Shown: positions 45,760 through 59,431, counted from the first letter of the stretch. The stretch: DNA of 64,000 bases from Diphasiastrum complanatum (GCA_029204225.1 CM055095.1:46638510-46702509), one strand, 5' to 3'. Numbers and translations: made by a program. The notes: generated by a model not told the origin, from the sequence alone.

Positions 45760-46913
45760 TGGAAGGTACATCCTCAGAGATCCCGTTGATTAATAAGTCC
45801 AACGGTGACAACTTCCACATGTGGAAGTTCAAGATGAGGATGATACTCATCGAGAAAATCTTTGGGGATACGTTAACAGTTCGATAGCCAAACCGGCTGA
45901 ACCTGAAATTCTAACTGCTTGGAAAGAAAAGGATGTCAAAGCATTAACCATTGTATCTATGAACCTAAAAGATTCAAAAATATCTCACGTTCCACTTCCA
46001 ATGAAGCATGGGGCACATTAATTGGTTTGTATGAAACGACAAATGTGTCGACTCATTTCTTTCTAAGAAACAAGTTTCTATTGTTCAAGATGACTGAGGG
46101 GACCTCAGTGCCTGATTATCTAAACAAATTCAAACAATTGCTTAACTAGCTAGCTTTCGCTAGTGTCGGACGAAGATGATAAAATGTCTTTTCTGTCCAG
46201 TCTTCCTTCATCTTATGACAATTTAGCATTGCTTTTGAGCAATACTCTTGAGTTGTCTCTACGAAAATTGACATCAAGTTTATTGCAAGAAGAAGTAAGA
46301 AGAAAAAGCTTATCGACGTCAATCATCCTCTATTTGACTAAGCAACAATCCAAGAATAAGAAAACTTCGAAGGACAAAAAGTCCAAAGCTGAGTAGACTG
46401 ATTCACACAGCAACAACAGCACGATCGACAAAAACAAAAGTCGAAGACCAAGCTCTTCTGCAAGTACTACAAGAGAACCAATCAACACATCAAGGATTGT
46501 TGAGTTCTCAATCACAACAGAGCAAAGAAGAAGATGCAACAACAGTATGAAGGAGGTTATGACTCTGCCATAAAATTTCATGAAGACCTGACACTGATGA
46601 TGGTACAAGATCAACAAAGTAGAGATGTCCTACTATGGTATCTAGATTCAAATTCTTCTCAACACTCCATGCAAATTCTTGTTTGAAGAACCACACCAGC
46701 AGATTTGAAGTACATCTACTTCGGTGACTCAAGGGCACACTAGATTGAAGGCAAAGGATCTATTAGCCTTCAGTTTCCAAATGGAAATTTGACATTGCTT
46801 AATGGTGTATATCCAAATTGACAAAGAATTTATTGTCTAGTAGCAAGATCACACATTGATAAACATGCTGCCTCAGTTATCATGTTATTCATAGCAGTAA
46901 GCTTAAGGGGGAT
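45760..46913 (+). pseudogene. Copia gag and protease fragment
   Basis: ATG at 45760 starts MEGTSSEIPLINKSNGDNFH then MWKFKM, the conserved copia gag N-terminus. UBN2-type gag continues through frame changes (LNKFKQLLN at about 46125, SFLSSLPSSYDNLALLLSN at about 46190-46240). A lysine-rich segment leads to FCKYYKRTNQHIKDC, a zinc knuckle with its second cysteine changed to tyrosine. LLWYLDSNSSQHSM follows, a protease active site in which DSG has become DSN. Integrase and RT are missing, and the polypurine tract TTAAGGGGGA runs straight into an LTR at 46914. It matches element H (36340-36690) closely. Confidence 0.85.
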
Positions 46914-47867
46914 GTTTGAGCTAATCTAACTCTTACTCATTTAAATTCATCTTCTGCGTACTCTTATAAATATCCACTCTCTATAACAGTCTGTAGTTTC
47001 ACTCACGTAGTCGAATAGTCTGCATAAATACATGGATGTTCGAAGCAAAGCAAGGTCGACAATACTCGACTTTGAGTGTCACATCGACATTACCATCGAC
47101 ATCGACTCGACAATCTGACACCCTTGACTATCAACTGGAGCTCTTTTTATGCTAAATCAATATAGACTATGCCACTGTTTGAACATACTGTCATGTAGTA
47201 ACTATAGAGCTTCACAACTATTATTTATACATTTTACACTAAACTATTTAGCCTTGTCTTGTAAACATGACATCATGCCTAAACACATTAGTTAGCCACG
47301 ATCTCTATAAGCTTGTATATATATAATAAATCAAATCAGAAGATAGAGATAAGATTAGAAAAGCGATCGTTGATGCATGATTTAGAGTTTGTATGTATCA
47401 GACTATCTGATCCATAAAGTTGAAGGTCGCAAGAGAGAGGGAGAGCAATTCAAGAAGTAGAGATATTGTCTTATTCTGTAATCAGCATAGTAGGATCATA
47501 GTGCATAGGACAATGCTATTGTGAACCATTTTTGGACACATGATTTGTGATGTGATTGTTGTTATCACAACAACTAATATATAGATTCTCTATTTTCCTT
47601 ATGTGCGTTAGTACTGTCGAATGCTTTCTGATTGTGTGTGTGTGTGTGTGTGTGCGTGTGTGCATGCGTGTGCGCATGTTTGTTATTGATACTCGCTCTA
47701 ATGACTCACATAAGATATTCTTCTTGTTGAAAAAATGATCTAAGCAATAGTCCGGACTTCTGCAATTTGTTTATATCCTTGGATTTTTAATATTTGTTTT
47801 TTCTTTTTGATGAGTTATATCCTATAAGGTCTATCAAGTTAAAATCGAGTAAGAGCTCGACCTTCCA
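46914..47867 (+). repeat. Copia LTR after the gag-protease fragment
   Basis: It starts TGTTTGAGC after AAGGGGGA. It contains CTCTTATAAATATCC (about 46967) as a TATA box and GACATCGACTCGAC-type words near 47090-47120. A primer-site-like TGGTATCAAAGTTG at 47868 suggests the LTR ends just before it, giving about 950 bp. The segment 47457-47560 recurs inverted at 54055-54162. The boundaries are partly inferred. Confidence 0.5.
47633..47680 (+). repeat. (GT)n microsatellite
   Basis: About 24 imperfect GT units with a few CA/CG interruptions (GTGCATGCGTGTGCGCATG). It lies inside the LTR-like region. Confidence 0.9.
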
Positions 47868-48410
47868 AAGGTGGTATCAAAGTTGATAAATTCACGCACC
47901 AAGAACTATTCTTTATGAAACCAATTTATATCTTTCTGACTCGGACCAAGAATGCATGATGGTGATGGAGATGATGATGCAAATAGATTGAATAAAGAAA
48001 TCAAAAGAAAATAATTGATCATTAAGTTAGATGATAATTACCTCAGAATGCATTTAAGATTACATAATCGATCTTGTAAGAGAAATGAATATTGTAATGA
48101 ACATGCCATTGTCTTAGATTCTTATTGTCTTTTCATGACTTTTATGCATTTTCCTTGAAAGTACAAAATTCAATCCTTTTGTGCGCCGGGATGCAATTGT
48201 GCATAGCTCTTTGATTGTAAAGGGAAGATAACATAGTAGATGATTATGCAAGAGAAGAAATTACATGAACAATCTAGCAATAGCAAAATTGACTCTCAAA
48301 CATATATTTAAATGGCTAAGTTCATTGACATGCAAGACACATTAAACAAGAATACAAGGAAAACCTAGGCTCTAAAACCATTGACACCTAGGGTGGTTAT
48401 CTCTTAGCCC
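47868..48410. other. Non-coding after a primer-site-like sequence
   Basis: TGGTATCAAAGTTG at 47868 resembles a copia primer site with two mismatches. The following 500 bases have no readable gag. No other feature was seen. Confidence 0.3.
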
Positions 48411-49290
48411 TAGTTACTACACCTATTTGAGCTAAAGAATTTATCTTTGATAAGATGAAATAAAAGGTAGCATGAAATGATTAATATTCCACAAATTATC
48501 ACATGCAATCCCAATATAAGGGCCAAGTGACCCTCCCCCAAAATGAGTGAGGTTTCACTATGATGCAATAGCACTAGCAAGATGACTGCATCACTAGTCA
48601 ATCTTGAGATAAAGACTCATATTTATCTAGTTAGATATGGACATCACATTCCACCATGATAGCGTACAAGTACACAAGCAAACATACAAAGAACATCAAA
48701 TCAAAGGTTGACAGTTATCTCGAACAATGTTGCTAGGATCTTACTAACACATATGAAGATAGATTTTTCATGCATGTGCACCACACCCAAACAAGTACAG
48801 TAGTATGCAGTAAAGCATTACATATTGGTCTCAAATGGTATGGATGTATGTTCTGCACAACAATGGAATATTTCACTTTCAATTCTTAATCCCGATTACT
48901 ACACCTAAATTAAAAAAATCTTTGATGAGATGAAATAAAACATAGTATAAAAAGCTTAAATATCCATAAATTATCACATATACCCTCTCCCAAAATGAAT
49001 GAACTTTCCCTAAGATGCACTAGTAGCACTAGCTAGAAAAACACATGAGACTCGAGACTAAAGACTCAAATTTATCTTAGATATAGGCATGACATTGCAC
49101 CATGATGCCATGCAAGTACACATGCAAATAGACAAAGAACATCAAATCAAAGGTTTAGAGTTATCTTGAACAATATGGGTAGAAAGTAATTGTCACATAT
49201 GAAGGTTGATTTCCTTGAAAAATGTCATATACAAGAAGGACTACATATTTGTACCCAATGGTATGGATGTACCTTGCACCCAAAGGATGG
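48411..49290. repeat. Diverged tandem duplication, unit about 480 bp
   Basis: Copy 1 (48411-48870) and copy 2 (48895-49290) share TTACTACACCTA, AAATTATCACAT, CTCCCCCAAAATGA / CTCTCCCAAAATGA, GAACATCAAATCAAAGGTT and AATGGTATGGATGTA in the same order. Spacing is about 484 bp at the left end and shrinks through deletions. Non-coding on both strands. Confidence 0.85.
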
Positions 49291-50261
<971 letters not shown>

Positions 50262-50560
50262 AATTTTGAACTAACATGCACCTCCATGGGAGGATTGTCT
50301 TTGTCACAAACCTTACATGCCAAGTAAGCCAAGAAAGTCCATAATACAAATATTACTTGGCTCAAAATATTTTTGAAATAACATGAACCTCCATGCCAGG
50401 ATGGTTGGAAAAGTTCTTTTCACAAAGTTTACATGCCAAGTATGACATAGAAGTCCTTAATAATTACATTTACATGGCGCCGGAAATTTTTTAGCTAATA
50501 TGCACTCCAAGGGTGGAAAGGTGCTCATCACATGCCAAGTAAGCCATAATTAAAATCCAT
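50262..50560. repeat. Three imperfect tandem units of about 113 bp
   Basis: The order ATGCACCTCCATG..AGGATTG..., then TTACATGCCAAGTAAGCC occurs three times (from about 50275, 50390 and 50493), with the last copy shortened. They are strongly diverged, so the duplication is old. Confidence 0.6.
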
Positions 50561-53500
50561 TGTAACAAAATTCCATTGTCCCAAAGATTTTTTCTCCATT
50601 GTTGGTAAATATATGGATCAATATGGTGAATCATTTCAATTGTAGAGAAGCATGCCCAAGATTTTTTATGGACAATCATGTTTGGTAAGAGTAGGAAGAA
50701 TATAGCTCGTCCTTAACATTAGGAAATGACCTTTCTTGAGAGCTTTATGGTGGCTCGGGCAATTTTCCAAGCCCTAACGAGCTGGTCAAATGATACGAGA
50801 CAAGGTCACTAGAAAGACCACTTCCCCATAAATAAGTAACATTGAAAGAAACACTTAGACAATTATAAATGATCTAGTTAGAGAGAGGTTGTAGTCAAGT
50901 ATCATTTTCCAAGATTTTTGTGAAGATCATTATAAGCCTATCTTTGAATATTTGGAAAAACATTTACTTAACATATCACATAAGGTTTATTCTTGTCTCC
51001 TTTGGGTTGCTTGTTGAGCATGATGTGCTCATTGTTTGTGGGCACATGGGTAAAAAATTCAAGCGTCATGATAGGTGACATAATTTCAAGTAATGAACAT
51101 TGCACTAATTCGAAGGTGGTTTGAAATATTCTTGAAAGTCTACCACAACATATTGCAAATGGCTATTCAGTTTCATAACCATCATGCAATTACACTTAGC
51201 AATATGTAACCCATTACGCAATGAAAATCACCGGGCACATGACATTCCAAAAAAATTTGGTTACACCTAGAGCTCAAATTTTTGGAAGTAGTCAATGGGC
51301 ATGGTGTCATGTGCTCTAAACTACTGGTTGGCATAGTACATAAATACATTGTGAAAAATGGTTGAGAAATAGATTATCCAGTTCAGGATAATTGCCACTT
51401 AAGTCATTCTTTCCATTTCATAAGTTCGTATTCACATATAATTAGCTGAATGATAGAGGGCCATGACATCTCAATTCTATGAACTCCTAAAACTAGAGGC
51501 TTACATGGATCATAATATCATTTTGCTTGATAAAGCTACACATTCTTTTGAGGTTTAGGAATTAGGCAATGAGTTTGAGAGCTTTTCTCTGATCCTTTCT
51601 TCCATAAAGGTAGGAATTAGTCTTAAATTATTTGCACAAACGATCAGAGGGAATGGTGCAAGAAAGCAGAAAATAATTCTGAGGTTGAGCAGCTTACATT
51701 GGTTGGCATCCCAGAACTAGAATTCTAACAATTGGAAAGTGAATCGATGTACAAGCTGCTCCTCTGACAGGGAAACATAAATCTAGAAAACTTCTCAGTC
51801 TGCAAGCAAGGTCATCTGGAAAGCTGTACCGAGCAAATCAGTAATCACGTCTGATGTGGCCTTGCAGAGCAGCGAAGCTTTAAGTACCATGACCTCAAAA
51901 ACAGATTTTTTTCCCAGCAACTTTTGACTCTTTACGCAATCGTATCTACAATTGTTCGTAATGCCTTCATAGTTTCGTTATGCTTTCTAGGTTATGGTTT
52001 TGAATTGATGCTGGTAACTGATTCAAATGAATTCTGAGCTACAGAAGTTTCATATAACTGGATAACTGAAATGGGTAGTCAAGATAAACTGCCTGAAACT
52101 CTTAAAATCTGCACGGGATGTACCTTTCTTCTTTTTAGAGTTTTAAGCATGTAAAACGATACGATTAAGGTTTCAGACGATTTGACCTGGTAGCTAAACA
52201 ACTAAGCGCCTTCATAATCAGCGACTTTTCCAAACTGTCACAGTTCTTAAGCCTGTCTCTCTGCTCAGAGTGGTTACACTATATACAGTTTCCACGGATT
52301 ATATTAACCCCAAAAATATAAGTGCTTTAAACCGGCCAGTGGCGAAAGGTCATGGCGATCTGAAACGATTTGACGTTATAGATTCTATAAGATATTTTAA
52401 TGCATGACGTCTCAAACCTTCAACTACGTTATGAACTTTTTTTTTTATCACAGTTCCAGTAATATTATATTATTGAGCTACATGTATGAAAATTGCGACG
52501 TCAAGCTCTGTCAAAGCGTACTGTTAGCGCTCATCCCTTTCTTTATGAGAAAAGAATTTACCCGTCATTGTTTAACGCAATAGTATTAGTTCAATAAGTA
52601 CATGATACATGTCTCTATGGCTCAATCCTATCAGTCCGATTAGCCTGTTCAGATTTCTAGCTTCCAAGTTCCCATGTATTGTCAGATAATGTCAGCGGAA
52701 TTACGCAGTTCGAGATCCGTGGATGTGTTTTACTGAATATATATAATATGTATATACTATGTACGATGCACCAAAGGCTGGGTGTACCAAAGGCTGTTAA
52801 GAAATGTTTGAATTAATCTGTGGAATGTTACAACTTCAGGCACTCTCTGACAGGCTGTGAAACAGTATGCTTTTTGGAATCTGGACTGCAGAATTATCCA
52901 GTCTTGATTCTTACCGCAGTACCTTGTCACTTGGTACTTCTTCTGATTTCAGTCCTGCAATGATACCTGTAGGTGCCCATCATCTCACATGCATGAAATG
53001 ATATCGATAATTTACAATTTACAACTAGAAAAACAAGTGCATGCATGCAAATCCTTACTGATCTCTAAGCAACTCACCTTAAATCTATGGTTATTAAAGG
53101 ACGAACAACGTCGGCTTACGTTCATAGCAAAATGTTACTATCGCTTATAATATCAAGGCCTGCAGCTGCTGGGTGCATTTTCATTCCATGCAAGAATAAT
53201 AATCATGTGATGACGATGGCGATGGTGTAATCCAGGTGAACGGAGGCACCTTTCGCTGCTCCAGGCTCCTGTTCCTGCTAAATTATTGCAGATTTTGCAG
53301 CAGCAGCAGCAGCCCAGCTCGATCCATAGGACATAGTAGTGTACTAGTACACTGGTGAGATGCATGCAGCAAAGCATGAAAAGGCTGCGAACGCACCAAC
53401 TTGTCACCTGGAATACACAATTGTTGCTTTTTGTGTGCTCCTCCCGTGACTTTCGCTTTTACTTTCTTGGGGGTTGGGGCAGGGATAAACAGTTTTCATA

Positions 53501-54054
53501 ATTTGGCCTCCCCCCCTCCCCAAACAACCCAAGAGGACAAGGGACCTCCTCCCCATGGGGAGCGCTTTAGGACCTCACAATTAGTGCACAGATTGCAAGG
53601 CAGGGGTCTCCGGATAGGGGCCAGCAATATAGGGCGGGGTGTTTAGTATAGGGCAAAGCTCGAGGTCAGCAGCCTCAGAGCAGTTAGCCGAAAGGGCATA
53701 CAACCCTGTTTGTCGAGGGTTTTACCCAATGTAAAACCTTGACTCTGTCTTGAAGATTCTAAACGTTGTTTTTTGAGGGAAACTTTTGTGATGATTTACT
53801 AAAAGATGAGGTGTCACTCTTAAGTGAGTTTGATCATTAAAGTGAGTTTTATATAGATCACTTTGTTATCTAATGCCCTGCCCAAGCGGTTGCTAACGCT
53901 TTGTATATGGTCATAATTCTTTGCCTGGGCTGCCTTTACTTACAAAGGAGGGCGTTAAGAAAGAGAGCAACATGTCAAGAGAGAGTAAATTTCTTTTAAA
54001 GAGCACAAAAAAAAAGTAAAAAGAAATGTAAAATAGGTTAAAATGCAGCAAACA
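50561..54054. other. Long intergenic stretch without a supported gene
   Basis: Only short frames occur (for example 84 codons minus at 53153-53407 and 81 codons plus at 53401-53646), none with a recognisable domain. A (CAG)5-6 run lies at about 53297-53315 and a short GCACCAAAGGCTG / GTACCAAAGGCTG repeat near 52770-52795. The GC-richer patch at 53480-53700 stands out from its surroundings but reads as no known gene. No transposon ends were found. Confidence 0.35.
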
Positions 54055-54162
54055 TCGATTACATAATCAGATTACAAATCATGTGTCCAAAAATGGTTCA
54101 CAGTAGCATTGTGCTATGCACTATGATCCTACTATGCTGATTACAGAATAAGACAATATCTC
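54055..54162 (-). repeat. Inverted copy of an LTR segment
   Basis: Its reverse complement matches 47457-47560 (AGTAGAGATATTGTCTTATTC, then CTGTAATCAGCATAGTAGG, then GGACACATGATTTGT) with few differences. It is probably the 3' part of a solo or truncated LTR of the same copia family. Confidence 0.8.
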
Positions 54163-55634
54163 TACTGGTAATGGTCGTTGGGAGGGCTATTCCAATATAT
54201 AATCAATGTAGCAAGTGATGTTGCGAGCTAGTGTCCAAGAAACCTCCCCTCCATTATCATGCATTTTTTAAGGCTAACCCATTTTTGAGAAATGTTGCTT
54301 TCTTGTAACCTTCAATTAAAAATCTTGTAGGCCAAAATTAGGTTGTTGTTACTAATAATAGCTCATTTGTTGAAAAGAATAGCACATCAATCAAAATATC
54401 TTAATTTATGGTTACTTCTTTTGAGAGACAAAAAAAAATCTTAATTTGCTAGAAAAGTATTTATCATCAAAGACTTCCACTATCTAGCTATTTTCTACCT
54501 TATCTCATCAAGAAATTCCATGATTGTGAATAGTGTTATAGATCCATCTAAATTTTATCAATAATAAATTTAGGGAATTGGTTTTTGAAAAACAATGTTG
54601 GTTCCATTTATGGACTATGTCTACTTTTCCAACCAGTGCAAGATTTTATACATCCTAGCTTGAGTATGACTTTTTGTTATCATAGTGCAAAGACTTCAAG
54701 TGATCAACCAATGGTCATGAAACACATTCATAATTATAAAAGTCCAAAGCTCATACTTAGATGTACTAATGAGCGCATAATAGTATACATGATACGTCCC
54801 TAGACACGTGTTGGAACTTATTTCCATTCATTTTTTTGGGGCATTGTAAGCAATAATTCTTTGATTTTCCACGTGCACAGCCTTATGAGCATAATGATCT
54901 TCATGGCATATTGAGTTTGTAATGCACACAATTCGTCATTAAAAAAAATGGATTGTATCATAGTTGGAAAAAAAAAAAGCAATTTTTGTCAAGTAACACT
55001 TGGCTAGATTCTCATACACTTCATTTTCCTTTCTCTTGTACACACGCATGTTTGCAAACCATTGGGATTTCTCTGCTCCTAACCACAAGCCACCACAAAC
55101 ATGTGTTTGCATACCATTGGGCTTTAATGTCATCCATTACTGCAAGAGTATCTCACTCCACACTACACAACAATCTGGCATTTGTTTGGTGGAAGCAAAG
55201 CTTTAGCGTAACCTTGGCTAGGGTTTCAAAACCTGAAAAAACAATTTTTTGTAGATAGGGGCTTCAACTATACCATCGGCTATCAACCAACCTGTCTTCA
55301 AATGGATGTTGCTACTCCTGCCATTGCAGACGTTGATGTGATTGCCATGTTTGTGAGCCGACTGCCCATACTTAGCTCAAAAGTTGGAATTTTATGGGTC
55401 TTCACCAACACACTACTCATATGGGGATGTTGTACACTTAGTTTGAAAGTTGGAATTTTATAAAATTGGAGCAAAGATATTATGCACTTATTTTGGTTCC
55501 CATAAAGCAATCAATGTTTTTCTCAGCATTTTGCAAGATTTTATGGCACGTTTCAACATGCATTGATACTGCGTTAGAGTTATGCTCTCTTATAACACAT
55601 GTGCTAGAAGTAAAAGCTTTCAATAAGGCACATT
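54163..55634. other. Intergenic, no supported gene
   Basis: Short frames only, with no motif. Several A/T homopolymer runs (for example near 54430 and 54965). An AAGTTGGAATTTTAT block occurs twice (about 55381 and 55447). Confidence 0.35.
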
Positions 55635-55694
55635 AATTTATTATATTTATTTTATTTATTTATCTATTTATTATTATTATTATTATTATTATTT
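55635..55694. repeat. (TTA)n and TTTA-rich microsatellite
   Basis: It begins with TTTAT words and becomes a clean TTA repeat from about 55666 to 55692. It lies immediately before the LINE-like segment. Confidence 0.9.
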
Positions 55695-55739
55695 ATGCGG
55701 AAATGGTAACGGTCTATCGGGAGTGCTTTGCTTGCCCCT

Positions 55740-56490
55740 CTTCTATCCAGCTTCTTTTCTACTTTGATCCTTCATGATAAGGTGCTCCTGGTGTTGCTTT
55801 TGAAGACAGGAGGTGCGGCTGATGCAGTCAAACGACTTTGCGGTTTTGGCAGAGGCTTTTTAATTCAGTATAGGTTTTCTGCTCCATGGTAATAAGATAT
55901 TTTTGCAGAACCCGCTTTGATCTTGCAAGATTTGCAACTCTTGTTCTTGCTTTAGTAGACAGAAGTTGCGTCTGTCCCTGGCTAGCGGCTGTTCGGGATT
56001 GGCACTGAACTCTATTCTGTTTAGGGTTTCTGCCTCTTTGTTCTCAGGGTTTTCTGCTGGATTCACTTTGTTTCTCTTCTCAGAGCTGCCCCTTGGTCTT
56101 CTTTGCTTGGTTGCCACCCTCCTTTCGGTCTGTTGTGGCTTTCTTCTCAATGTTTTTCAACACTTCCCCTCTGTTTAATAGCCCTCTGCACTTGCTGCTT
56201 CTTTCCTCTTTTCTTCTGCATCGTGACAAGGCTTCTCTTTCTTCCCATAGACCTCTTCGCTCTGTCCCTGTTCTTCATAAGAAGGCTGCCGCCCTGGCTT
56301 TCGTCAGTGCTCCGAACAATCTACCTCTCAATCCTAGAGGTCTGTTTCCGCTCCCCTGCCGCAGCTACGCTGAAGCACTGAAGGTTGCTCCTTGCGTCCC
56401 CTCCCCTCCTGTTCCCTCCCCTCCTGTTGACAAATGGGAGAGCCTGAAGCTTGTTAATATCTTTGTTGTTGCTCGTAATCTTGTAGTAAA
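55740..56490 (+). pseudogene. Possible LINE 5' end (ORF1 start), uncertain
   Basis: A GC-richer, pyrimidine-rich segment in which two overlapping frames run through (56093-56524 and 56103-56381). Near the end the frame reads LPCRSYAEALKVAPCVPSPP, reminiscent of the (S/R)YAE.LK segment near the start of plant L1 ORF1 proteins. The sequence is cut at about 56490 by a copia LTR. No RT or endonuclease is present, so the assignment is weak. Confidence 0.25.
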
Positions 56491-57436
56491 AATAGAGATT
56501 ATTTTTCCACAGAGAACACGATGAGAGTTTGAATAAATTAAACTAATATGAGTGTTTTCAATCGGCTCTGTATCTAATCTATTTATTAATAGAACAATAT
56601 TAGCTCTGATTAAATATGCGTGCGAAAATTATATGCGGAAGTAAGAGACAACTTAAGACAATTTCAAACAATAAGAAACTATTGATCAAAAACAAAATTT
56701 TATAACTCTGAATCTGAATCATCAAAATACATCTCTTGCTGTCTTATCTCGCTGTTGTGTCTCTGATTGAGTGAGTGAGTTACAACGAGTAGTGTACATG
56801 TATTTATATTGATATAGGACAGGTCTTTTGGCCTTTCAATGCTGTAACAGTAGATATCTAACCGTTTACGATGGTTGATATTCAAATAGACGTTCTATTT
56901 CCAGGGTTGAATAAATTCTATTCGTGAATTATTCGCGACAGTCCATCTCTTCATCTCAGCTTTGTGTTTCGCGAGTTATTCGCGACACTTGTCTCTTTGC
57001 GACATTTTCATCTTTCGCAAATTGTTCGCGACAAATGACAACTTTGAGCTTGAAAAAGAAATTCAGAATATTTCGCGAACTGTTCGCGACAGTTTCACGA
57101 CAGGTGAGCTTGAAGAACAGTCTAGAAGATTTTGTGAATTGTTCGCGACAATTTCGCAACATCTGAGGTATGAACAAGAAACAAATTATTTCGCGACAAG
57201 ATTTCGTTAGCGAATCTTTCGAGCTTCAACAAGAAAGCCACGGGCTTCTACAAGAAATTGTTTCGCGAATCTTTTGAGTTGACTGCAAGACAAATTTTGC
57301 GAATCCTTCGTGAATCTTTTGAGTTGGTCACGAATAGAAATGTTTCGAGTTCGCGTTCGTTTCTTTCTCATCCTTTGTCAAGTAAAATGCGCGCTTTGTT
57401 AGTAGAATCAAGATCTGTCTGATCAGTTGTTCTACA
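56491..57436 (-). repeat. Copia LTR rich in TCGCGA palindromes
   Basis: On the minus strand it starts TGTAGAACAAC at 57436, directly after the polypurine tract TTTGAGAGGGAGC (reverse of 57437-57449), and ends near 56491. Nine exact TCGCGA hexamers lie between 56933 and 57268, at 56933, 56969, 56980, 57026, 57073, 57084, 57143, 57191 and 57263, mostly as TTCGCGA(A/C). Many degenerate versions lie between them. Confidence 0.7.
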
Positions 57437-58080
57437 GCTCCCTCTCAAAGTGGGCAGTTGGATTAACCCCAATCTTCTCCACTGCTTCTCGAACAAAGCT
57501 TTACTGAGTGGCTTCGTAAAGATATCAGGTGTCATTTCCACTGTGGGTATGAAGACTGTCTTCAGTATCTTCTTCTCGACTAAGTCCTGAATCACATGAT
57601 ATTTGATAGTTATGTGCTTCGTTTTTTAGTGAAATACAAGATCTTTTATAAGATAGATTGCTGAAGTGTTATCCATTAACAAGACATACAGTTCAGAAAT
57701 GGATTCATCAAATCCTTCCAACATCTGTTTGATCCAGATCAGCTCGTTTGCCATCTTGGCTGCTGCTACATATTTCACTTCACAGGAAAATTGAGCTACT
57801 GTTGTTTGCTTCTTGCTTATCCAGAGTATGGCTGCTCCAGATGCTAGAGTACAACCTCCTGAAATACTTTTCCTATCATGATCATCCTTCATGGATGCCC
57901 AGCTTCCTTCGAATAACATAGTCCAGCAGCTCAAACTCTTCAATTTCTCTTAAATCCTGCGGCTGTGATAGAAATGATTGCTTATTTTTGTCCAATAAGC
58001 CTTCAATGGAAGCGATGGTAAATTTGGAACATACTTCTCCAAAATTTCTCGCTACTCAAGATCTGTAGATACTGGATATT
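57437..58080 (-). pseudogene. Copia RNase H fragment, broken
   Basis: From the right: GSWASMKDDHDRKSISG, then the RNase H active region (AAILWISKKQTTVAQF, SCEVKYVAAAKMANELIWI), then the C-terminal VEMTPDIFTKPLSKALFEKQW. Frames change at about 57626 and 57945. RT is barely readable above 57960. The RNase H tail abuts the polypurine tract of the LTR at 57436. Confidence 0.85.
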
Positions 58081-58177
58081 GATCAGATTATTGAATCCCA
58101 AAAACTACATTCAAAGAAGACGGTAGTGAGTCGAGACCCTAGCCTTGTTGTACTTGGATCAAATCCTTCTCCGAATA

Positions 58178-58469
58178 AGACCATATAAGAGGAGGCTACA
58201 ACGGTGTTTCCCTTCTACTTGTTCTCACTTCTGTCATTTCTGATATAACAATTAACCATGAGGCGACAGATCTGCATGACATTCTCGTAGAAAAGAAAAA
58301 ACAATCAGATATAGTCAGTACAGACAGCCCTGCGTTTTCCCAGAAAATACTATTATGTGATGTTAATGTGGAATCTATGGGCCGGAATATAGTCGATACT
58401 GAAAAAAAGAGCCTTGCTGCCAATGTGATGGAAATTAAGGCCACAGTTGCCTCCTTGGTGAATGACTAA
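58178..58469 (+). other. Unrecognised open frame, possible exon
   Basis: Open for about 97 codons from 58178 to TAA at 58467, hydrophobic at the start and then acidic and lysine-rich (LHDILVEKKKQSDIVSTDSP). No family match. It could be an exon of the gene-like sequence at 59432 or a chance frame. Confidence 0.2.
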
Positions 58470-59190
58470 TTTCTATTTCATGATTCTTCCTGCATGTTTA
58501 TTGATCATTGATCTAGGGTCAGGTGAAACCAACTTTGGTTCTACGTTTGCTCATCTGATATCTGTAGGAATTACAAACTTAGACAACCATTTTATTTGAA
58601 AAACGCTTACAACAGGCTTCCGGCTGATCTCCTACAAAGGGTAACCAATCCTGTCATAATTTCAAAGTTCAGATGTCAAGTTTAATAACTTGAAGTCATT
58701 GAAGACTTGGCCATCTTCAAGAACTTCCACAAAACTTGCATTTAGAACAAGTTTGCATAAATACATTACCTTTTCAACAGTCTGCAGAAATACACTATGT
58801 TTTCAACAGCTTCGGCATTTTCGCATTTCCCCGAAATGCAACACTTACATAGTTCAAAAGTTTAACTGCTTAAACACAACTTCGGCTCTTTGCCAAAAAT
58901 GCGAAGAGAGAGAACATCCCGAAGGTCATCTATTTTCATGGGTTTAACTGTTTTAAAGACACCACTGTCTTTTTGAGGGCACCTTCGGCTTCTTGCAAAA
59001 AATGCGAAGAGAGAGAGAAAAAAAAATAAAATAAACGAGGAACGTTCCAGCGATGTCCTCGTCCGCGTCAATGATGCTCAATTATTGACCGTAAATATTG
59101 TGTACAATTGTCACAGAAGCCATATACTTCCAAGTACAACGGCTTTTCTAATTAGGTGACAAGCATTCAATGTAATAATTACATGGATGA
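58470..59190 (+). other. Non-coding with repeated CTTCGGCT...GCGAAGAG hairpin-like blocks
   Basis: The block CTTCGGCT-C/T-TTTGC..AAAAATGCGAAGAGAGAGA occurs at 58882 and 58985, preceded in both by TTTAACTG. A third related element (CTTCGGCATTTTCGCATTT) is at 58802. Each can fold, because CTTCG and CGAAG are complementary. A fragment reading FYLKNAYNRLPADLLQRV near 58590 was not assignable. Confidence 0.55.
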
Positions 59191-59194
59191 AGTC

Positions 59195-59204
59195 TATAAA
59201 TAGA
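59195..59204 (+). promoter_or_regulatory. TATA box
   Basis: TATAAATAGA, a canonical plant TATA box, 237 bases before the ATG of the gene-like sequence at 59432. A transcript would start near 59225. Confidence 0.5.
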
Positions 59205-59431
59205 TCATCCAAGCATAGATTACATGTTGTTTCATCCATGAGACACATTATTTGAGCCTCCCAATTACGCCGTCATTTTTTGTCGTAATTGTTATTTTAT
59301 ATTGTGCTTCAGTGTAATATAGCAGCAACTTGCTTTTATTTGTGTACAACGTAGATGAATGCTTGTTGTGATTGAATGCACTTTCATTGTTGTTTGATCG
59401 CGCTTGTTTACTCACTCTGATCAAAACACAG

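Noticed and set aside
53401-53646. 81-codon frame in a GC-richer patch
   Set aside because: No domain, no splice context, and low-complexity C and G runs. Likely chance.
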